Source: Trichomonas tenax
Taxonomy: Eukaryota; Parabasalia; Trichomonadida; Trichomonadidae
Direction of reading: 5' to 3'
DNA length: 40,708 nucleotides
Assembly: GCA_023091735.1 (NCBI GenBank)
Contig: JALKBU010000431.1
Location: 1 to 40,708 of the forward strand
Below are positions 38,401 through 40,708 of the stretch, piece after piece. The notes beneath the pieces are model-generated. The model searched no databases. It saw nothing but the letters and a program-made list of their open reading frames with translations, and was not told the DNA's origin. Positions within the stretch are counted from its first letter, which is position 1, and each line of letters begins with the position of its first letter. Made by a program: the position numbers and the translations under genes.

Positions 38401-40432
38401 CAAGGGCAATCATCAAACTTTGTAACACAGAAATTTCGGCTAAGTTAAGTTCATCTGCAATGAATAATTCACCGTTCTCAATGGATGATGTAAGTGAACC
38501 ACGCTTGATTCCGAATTGCCCATCGTTAATGGTTACATTACCGAATAACTCGCCAATTTGGGTTTCGCCATTGAAAGAAACTTTGTTGAATTGCTTTCGA
38601 AGAATGATTCCAAGAGCTTCAGCAGCAGACGTTTTGCCATAGCCTGTTGATGATTGCATAACTACGTGTTTACGGATGATATAAAATGTGTACAGCATAG
38701 CCATGAGTTTCTTAAGTTCTATTGACTGAGCAAAGTGGAATGTTTGAGTTGTCTGTGGCAATTTTGCGATAATTTTTTCAGCAAGCTCAGGATGAATGTC
38801 AATCTTATGTTCCAAGAAAATGTCTTTCATAAATTTATATATATAATCAGCTCTAATTTCAATGAAGACTTTCTTAAATTTAATGAAACTAACTATAGCA
38901 TTAACAATGTCTTCCAGTGGATTTATTCCGAGATAAATCTTGATATCAGAGAGTATTGAGATGTTGCTTTTATGTAACTCCGCTTGCTCAACTTCATTTT
39001 CGATAAACTGGAGTAAGCTATTTTCTATTTGTTGAGTTCTTCCAGGAATCTGATTGTCTACATAAATTAGCGCGAATCTATTGATGAGCGCTGGGGACAT
39101 CTTTTTTAATGAATCTTCAGATGCTGTAGCAATTATTCTGAATTTTTCATCAACTTTAATTAACTGGATATCGGGCCTTTCATTAACTTGGAAATTCTGA
39201 TTCAATTCGGCTGCATGATCCAAAAGTGGATTCAGGCGTTCAATAACTTGAGATGTAGCATTGTGAATATTATCAAGAAGCAAAACGTTTCCACTTTGAA
39301 CAGCCTGAACAACAGGACCATCAATCCACTTAATAGGAATTTCACCAACTTCACTCCCTTTGAATGATTGTGTTGTGTAACGACCAATCAGATCTGAGTT
39401 TGTTGTTTCCGGTGTACATATAATTGTGCGTGGATGTGATGCGCTCGGATGTAAATATTGAGATATCCACTTTGCAATGGTTGTTTTACCGCATCCTGGT
39501 TGACCAATCAATAATATTGGTCTTTGCTTCTCTATTGATAGGAAGTTAGAAAGAGCAAGTACATTAGAAAGGACAGGATTGTTGATGCAATGATTAATCT
39601 TTAAATTAAGCTTTGGTAACTGTGCGTTTTGCACATTAAGTCCCGTAGCACTCACCATTTTGAGTAGATTATCACGCTCTGATTTTTGAAATCCTGAGCA
39701 ATAGTTGATAATCGCAGCAAGAGAGAGTGATATTGTCTTAGACACTGAAGAGAGTGTGGATTTGATATCTCTTATTGTGAATTGCCTGTAGTTCTGCTTT
39801 TGTTTGAAATATTTGATGATTTGTGAATGGAAATTAATGAATTTCGGTAATTCTGATTGCACATCCTTGCCAGAAGATAATTTTGTTGCTATTTCTGATA
39901 ATTCCTCTATATCGAACGTATCAAAATTAACTTGTTGGAATTTAGAAACAAATTTTTCAGAAAGTCGATTTCTATTTCTTATGAATTCCTCTGTTGGAGG
40001 GTTCTGTGTAGCAATTAACTTAAAATTCGGATGCATTGGTATTTTCCTTGTTCCATTTTGAGAATCATCAATAATTAAAAACCTTGAATCCAATGAAGCT
40101 TCAATGCATTGTAACACTTCAATAGGAGCTAAGTTGACTTCATCGATAATTAAAGCATGACCATTTTCGTATGCATCAGTGTACATTCCGTATTTGAACT
40201 TCAAAAGTCCATTCTCGGAATTTGGATCCATAATGGTTTTTCCTAACAGTTGATCGACGGTTGTTTCAGCACTGCAGCTGAAAAATTTATCTGTTTGTAC
40301 AGCTATCTTTGCAGAGAAGGTTTTGCCTGTTCCTGTTGGGCCATTTAGGAGCACTGGGATGCCAGCGCTCACGGCGTTTTTGATTTTTTCTATTCGCTTT
40401 TCTGCATTACGCGTTTTAATAAATTCTTCCAT
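23408..40432 (-). CDS. giant midasin-like AAA+ protein with three vWA-like domains and a Q-rich tail
   Basis: The protein is 5674 aa from the ATG at 40432; the frame is open upstream to a GTG at 40507, rejected as a start. Six AAA+ units are spaced 280-355 residues apart, with P-loops at 31-38 (GPTGTGKT), 310-317 (GQPGCGKT), 594-601 (SSTGYGKT), 911-918 (GPSGYKKF, degenerate), 1266-1273 (GPNGTGKS) and 1564-1571 (GPTASGKT). Walker B segments such as IIDEVNLAP, ADELNLAE and LEELNLAPAPLLEAL follow the midasin/Rea1 (MDN1) style. A long helical region follows, then beta-rich sequence (about 3080-3510) and a vWA-like domain at D4050 (DTSFT) placed like the MIDAS domain of midasin. Beyond normal midasin come a second vWA-like domain (D4383, DASEN), a possible GATase1-like domain (about 4700-4945), a third vWA (D5001-S5005, DGTGS, with GGAGDGPED), a Pro/Glu segment (about 5371-5416) and a Gln-rich tail ending KDQRRRGRR. 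Midasin pulls assembly factors off pre-60S ribosomes in the nucleus; whether this protein does is open. Confidence 0.88.
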   Translation of the reverse strand: MEEFIKTRNAEKRIEKIKNAVSAGIPVLLNGPTGTGKTFSAKIAVQTDKFFSCSAETTVDQLLGKTIMDPNSENGLLKFKYGMYTDAYENGHALIIDEVNLAPIEVLQCIEASLDSRFLIIDDSQNGTRKIPMHPNFKLIATQNPPTEEFIRNRNRLSEKFVSKFQQVNFDTFDIEELSEIATKLSSGKDVQSELPKFINFHSQIIKYFKQKQNYRQFTIRDIKSTLSSVSKTISLSLAAIINYCSGFQKSERDNLLKMVSATGLNVQNAQLPKLNLKINHCINNPVLSNVLALSNFLSIEKQRPILLIGQPGCGKTTIAKWISQYLHPSASHPRTIICTPETTNSDLIGRYTTQSFKGSEVGEIPIKWIDGPVVQAVQSGNVLLLDNIHNATSQVIERLNPLLDHAAELNQNFQVNERPDIQLIKVDEKFRIIATASEDSLKKMSPALINRFALIYVDNQIPGRTQQIENSLLQFIENEVEQAELHKSNISILSDIKIYLGINPLEDIVNAIVSFIKFKKVFIEIRADYIYKFMKDIFLEHKIDIHPELAEKIIAKLPQTTQTFHFAQSIELKKLMAMLYTFYIIRKHVVMQSSTGYGKTSAAEALGIILRKQFNKVSFNGETQIGELFGNVTINDGQFGIKRGSLTSSIENGELFIADELNLAEISVLQSLMIALENTGDEEIELPNIDETVKVSRGYFFIGCQNDISMFGRKRLPEEIERKVIMIEYPLLGKEDIKSILNDIIHETPQDQSELFKLINYVTDLMIAIRDDPILRSKPWSFREARRYFRRIIYFKNNSKMSENFKPYHHAAFMLLSVHDEGEKLVNQIADIIESSFKISAEEKGQLLKDLTENVVANDISDTTVKLTKGSLILNVEKPSKSVSNQLYQFWNSYFNIMILHSQEPILLVGPSGYKKFIARNVSKLSKTVCLNRDSTTSSLIGTISLIDHNSLISSLFEILASMTQNIDLHNKINDIKFACSTGEQIEKDLLEVRDKLIEADESLAHVIIQIVTNIINANKKQDNISTFLSDYTTTFKPGLITSAILSKRTLILKNFAHPTVSVMERLNEIFAIIPELTLNEDYTNTLVPPNNNKVMIKSSDFRVIATCSRDEKQKLSEAMLSRMTVVKTFAYEPEQYKYIFGTDQPVLSNLITEVPGSFTDKMLIYNFCQKIISNARGAKPDLVFKAANDVCTQDKTALIQSAKPKLESPIAFKNKNIYSKKYKFGIEGSIEPENNKLVFTRSIQVLIDSLFLASINQQAIIIQGPNGTGKSEVINYVASIHNANVFTVSLSKSTTEENIFGQNELTRTESGTIFDFKPTAFLDFITQHDENDIRPKWVVLEELNLAPAPLLEALAPLFDLGNSSSSILLPNGESIKKGKYFIIGVATKPFFNDAIKKNAIIYNHPEYSEEEFEQICSAIAERNNVEDSVYVIDTLIKIREYVQEYQISVPITIRNFLNYIHLTHLLPNDINRIKKLIYLGPFIDPEYRKQIIKLFEIGDIDTDIRINHSHLSINDHDIIPSPKMSPDCPALVKALSIDQKDAFVLLEACMRDHKGFPIIVQGPTASGKTHVIQLFADAVGADLTVIQMNADSNQSLVVGGYRPLSQIPESDIYEILQAVQIIPDEGQQMYNELKKIPKWTPTALKPFHARLKVMRRNEKSLNVASDIDNAIQTIFVACQFVNLIDRYESVLATAMKHGKWILLDGIEAAPSEVFDRMISLLSEKPTLNLYEHGSNNTIHANEKFRLFMTYNPVEARAQSRISQTILSRCILISLPSIDTTTIDSAVVLFGYISNSVFNNMKSLDIAIKISIVHEGQKNSKFTENSIINGRTLVRIAQGIKSSKGAIDGGVLISILKANYSQELNESQAHIMEIASLFSQPIPEEYYAKFEKLMTKVSQDLEIIMNMFDAFAKEHQMNINAFLNCFCKLTFDSYDRLADPISEFEVYDDDEKNLFTVTLLNYIADFIRKNEDFINHINRSNEFSLDTIKVEEIPRLQEFNRMIGIVRYMINIPGFNPSININFSQIDSIIDLYKSRTIQDVLLNLMKAPVISPSFFQNPSYLYSLTWLISSILQEGYQVEVNASPIGENCIIISLNKDGVFFISSGFGSIGNGTNPLLELDIFNYFNQIYYQITNEQPLDYIPFDRVATSIKGLGLAEDDEIDDIHTIFASIIFKNLGDISALYSGIDLLTYNVVSEIVARKDAQVMHDFYEWICIVYKYLKRLNVNNLEDLAKNFPIEKEEEDYTSLNMFSMKQFHVKEFIEFQTLLQKMKNIQTQSKKTGGKFRKPDKRADKNDYFQIISDHISQKYTNYAIMKWYIDNKFINALTPNETLKKIYENIKSQITEYRESILSSYNELIVDPTSQESAEWFLNLLKYSHVMSLINQTKEEVSYTAIYQLCQFYPGILEPCIASVVENNTENLLENLTKVELEAIKDYYKVNVNTTQYLVKQNIYELLNDFKINKIISSNWEIAIEELVKKYPLNTVIESPPSNKAAFISMITIKYPKLVDVGGYKEYEQSILTGIPPQRYEEISQRILQLTDIPEVKEIEKLCKLLDQSSTVKLDISDIDINDPDYSKKFTFTKILLDKDPEIREYLAPVFEASSLTLGAILLRLYSNKNLLQFSLSQNEFCSDIIKSALSQSFFGNEKLSEFFFKLISPSTKPIDGPILLDCITQVAVCKSDEEYKQLLRDNLYDFLITMFADFDVKKFAFILTQNEGQIVNDMSKSMQIFQKFIWHPVKTFVDFAHQQLKGQIEDKKKLILQYQNELKEIRRNTISKVIDDLTQALYNDKVKFSKIHNKGKQKDEKLEELNQKVYSQWGKYSDTIKEFLNQIPNINDDLKSKKRLGFNPTKFYDVFKVNGAPEWNNSLKYNILLIQGGDSTSFNVQNKRSGKSATVPIMSKSPEIYLIPNNEDPADYVIENRPFEVFTISILETAKVSLFSFGGQNLYGLDLRRIENMIREFNTAQSNLDNYLKSKKSDEYINKLVVNFSGMFVVDDIIRGLQSNETDEIIRTLKRFSNDNPCISLNKDYTLLSTKKVLEQFVQISKMIETNKADVDKTNDEISILKARIAKLPQIPVLYLPTKSEKTNLKISDIKLNSDLYSPAIFAENSKVSTNFNQIKVSIPKITSLQPRPLEIYIQSFGSSSSQNVSLINDFKNINSTPTLTIFHSGEYCISIPVIKLPQVTNFVSTITSTLKVGKSSIPIEANISYKEPKVFIKSPGNKFIWNSTREKYEILDYPIFSDNITHIQTLDDTGNLIPHSLTFSPLADTKQEKPPKAEYEGMSSSFALDESTSMMLNIAFSNNMQADVYFNKSVFERPVVAKFWDGIKQKFCGENEGVVYVGNIWSKYMFVLGMIRNTDKDKIDISFTSSNPNIQFSEILFDDHPENGTKITRVGSFRVMSLIPFNRSAEICMHIKSDSFQKVYAFKVRAICTIPDIKIIESKLKIAYPNSDNVTPHEFPAQVWVLKNPMDGNSDSCTDYSSPIATVEDAHYVIISPNSMCWCSTYEPNINASIDYTSKRRLPDDVEFCVMAFNTINGEYNIYEYNKVKDDEKLQIIFARLGPLNFDGSKPYQWQSCWFPWLEDASKMREILNKVSSTLERSKKSYLMFIQKFLTFIKCHPKHQTEINLLKENKVDNDVLMNFIIRLISERLDVIIKYNNYHVKLPISFPDCFQMIKEMRKKHLKPYERQHYAEVQQTINEIYNKVMKSIPLKIDSNTNQIKEYDVLMLKEQETTGLIQQEMDTQIEESKKNKDKLITDFDPIKLDLDFNTFAFPSFQNKKDPTSVLKTFEGSIDLCKQYPLMALNWFADHKSGSLPDRASNLLDVLYGFYKWAISPDVLPYTPYRSHAELFASAFETLCRSLASSGLTDILKLVKENPIPRKLIKMPSYSRPKIPQLSWKRKEVKEKVNIAVTESKTKDIPINKPLTKNPFVEKGTKSKAVITKSAGLGVLVSGESTVNEIQKWIIKQMENPNLDERLKYTSKKINDFMKPIQKYHAKDVESQLFVQPLIECANMLSAQIIKYTVDNVDDLDKFSTTDAVLMLDTSFTIIQPNQRAALFVMFTAFAIALNNLHVPISLMIFCDHEYHFVIKDFGEELAPYHFQAALDAYSVYRKLTDLADAYKLAKQIAPAPECGRRSVYTFSDGLFTKLHATEDWQALLNKAELNFSLILLTMLPDKEFDIVQTYITKFKGSLSDAPTNINLFFAKDPNLAFNDKNDLVSKAFVDGLSVNNDNIQKIHKAKMVRYENVDGIEVRQLTYVNPKNKDFIASYTEDIYFNPYAQTSIAIDSEDTFITKIDNGLTFHDVPIFKVIDPIRSKMPAIFEPNKPSQFAPSVKGSNISLKGFIQFYITQGQDQRIYLEKNTGHVPSYSLFIVIDASENCFGKVSFNHSIQTIMGTIYSLRNVDFESVTIIASSKDNLIEFCHEASVSDALSPNSDLYAAIYATCANPSTKSDIASALAAVYQIRSKQTTKSALCLCFTDGMVGKVDGSDIGTMTSYLENRATQIVGVGIGFYPKLINKVFRYATWSPNPLIAPIALSNVLRGTFVTKTEIISQEVPQKTTEEIKEAVKLVEDTDVHPIFDELVKFLNSVKRAKETYGAIYNPVSTAARTGDIVTGQFVNVLSAAATGGSGKSTKMEKAPGPQIQVPTVTQKLQVTAANQLAFNDNDSNLDLGRGKNWKQSILICQFWDSCMLPLNTKGENRFITKETLLSPTGPVAAFQELGMTCKIVQNYKDSIECLRSGEYSQAWIICGRGENRKPDELNKTGTSWMIDDFINCLIQFNKQGGALMFSGDNNPLTFELNKFLEKVELDNIKPEFRFSIDEPGSNMLMFGDISSGNSAIFDQRENIDVMGTVRPLYGYNVKGLYEGTTISCVPRTANTAPFRPFMISKNGNYANLYYLAPEDSIAGDIIIDGSFTKFFNELHTAGTRRLVRNIAVWLLSVEKREMMLKSNQRAMEWRAYKFDYMIPIAPTQEVKFEEYIDGQHIDIALVVDGTGSMIKEANNNEQRYEVSDKSMIYGSKQILKKLMEYTRRKYFNLIVRYAAVFFRDQAKAKQKVSRGENRRILDTNVPTVFPFKEPKAGENQAGVDPVKFNDVQSMGGAGDGPEDWVQAFSEMLDLNWKSNSKKIMIMITDNGGHGAEFNSVRKPESDDIILNEKEGPKTKRLIQEIAARQIDVCFISADRKALRGMEGFKRVYLEAGGPSFKSEEQKFGDETTEIKQALSDMIENVIDTAVASFGVGRIKENVQPQGMGPIVQPGVAEHQTQRTTMNQAFSRRVRSGPVQSRKASVPQPKQTVERTNSFEPTAPANPTSSAFDADEPLPFNSGMAFKKQQESRNIKEMKRDAEEKQRAFVKQQRTPAPVVEEPSIPEPEPIISEPEPVYEQPEPEPVVEEPEPTVEEPEYRPKKVQQQEFLATPPEPQPPQQQQQFQPQPQQIFNSQQPMQQVPQQQQPQQMLQQQPQFQQMMMGQQPMFMGQQNMYAQQFGMQGYGYMNPGMFGGFGGYGYGMQGFDDFNAYGQMQSSFGFNPYDQMSGQFMGFLQQQFQQQNQQTQPYQQMQQQQPQNQQMTQQPQQFQQMQQQQPQQQFQGFNQMQQQPQQFQQMQQQQYQQYQNYGQQVPPQYTQYQMQQQPQQQFQGYNQMQQQQQSTPQTAFEQFVNKDQRRRGRR
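23484..23680 (-). repeat. duplicated segment in the Q-rich tail coding region
   Basis: About 50 bases are repeated imperfectly at 23484-23533 and 23626-23680, each encoding PQQQFQG[FY]NQMQQQ. Shorter CAG/CAA-type units fill the surrounding 23.44-24.15 kb. The pattern indicates local duplication within the prion-like tail. Confidence 0.75.
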
Positions 40433-40708
40433 GATTTTGAGCGGCCACCAATTGTCTGTCTTATGTTTTGAATATGATAACGTATGTATTAAATATAATG
40501 TATACACTCATCTTAAATCCCTATATCCGTGTATTGAGTAGGAAGTGATAAAACTGATATTTTTCATTCAATAATTCCGGTGTCACTGAATTTTCTACGC
40601 CTACTCAAACATCTCGATTTTTCTCCACCAGTATGAATATTTAAGGTCTAATTTTGGTGGCAAATGAAAAATTTTCCCATCTAAAATGCTGTGGATATAT
40701 AAAGCATG
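40433..40708. other. upstream region of the giant gene
   Basis: 276 bases to the window edge. No exact TTGACA or TGTCAA is seen; only AGACAGACA lies just before the start on the minus strand. A 9-bp perfect inverted repeat TTGAGTAGG/CCTACTCAA is at 40534-40542 and 40600-40608, with a second short pairing inside (AGTGATA with TGTCACT). No gene is evident. Confidence 0.4.

Noticed and set aside
40534..40608. Inverted repeat TTGAGTAGG/CCTACTCAA upstream of the giant gene as another hairpin precursor.
   Set aside because: Only 9 bp pair at the base, and the inner pairing requires a 12-nt asymmetric bulge.

Overview
The window looks like nuclear DNA of a parabasalid protist (trichomonad, Trichomonas/Tritrichomonas type). 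Reasons: AT-rich sequence with very AT-rich gaps, long uninterrupted eukaryotic genes (one of 17 kb), mostly short intergenic distances, stop codons sometimes overlapping TAAA, and decayed fragments resembling two surface/adhesion-like families seen in trichomonads (a beta-helix 'Pmp-like' fragment and an F5/8 type C-like fragment). This assignment is inference from content; no marker gene fixes the species.

Layout. 0-1.4 kb: a broken Pmp-like fragment and an unassigned 76-codon ORF. 1.4-4.3 kb: a PH-AGC (Akt-like) kinase and a Serinc membrane protein, both on +. 4.4-7.3 kb: a 3 kb gap with a frameshifted F5/8 type C pseudogene, a run of five unrelated hairpins (5.02-5.67 kb), a very AT-rich block, and a sixth, weaker hairpin. 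7.4-9.0 kb: a Rad23-like UBL-UBA protein convergent with a Rab GTPase. 9.3-13.3 kb: a 1337-aa predicted alpha-solenoid protein of unknown function. 13.7-16.0 kb: a VPS9-domain Rab exchange factor. 16.5-17.3 kb: a RhoGAP protein. 17.4-20.8 kb: a Nup155-type nucleoporin. 21.3-22.4 kb: a CSN4-like PCI protein, divergent from the nucleoporin, with a long hairpin between them. 22.5-23.2 kb: a small membrane protein. 23.4-40.4 kb: one giant minus-strand gene for a 5674-aa midasin-like protein with six AAA+ units, three vWA-like domains, a possible GATase1-like domain and a Q-rich prion-like tail.

The genes are not an operon; they are ordinary cell-biology genes (signalling, endosomal traffic, ubiquitin system, nuclear pore) in mixed orientation. 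The Rab and the VPS9 factor belong to the same general pathway, but nothing here shows that they are partners. Seven of eleven well-supported genes carry TTGACA/TGTCAA within about 60 bases of the start codon, a candidate shared promoter element. The two most novel items are the hairpin cluster, whose imperfect pairs are mostly G-U when read as plus-strand RNA, and the giant AAA+/vWA protein.
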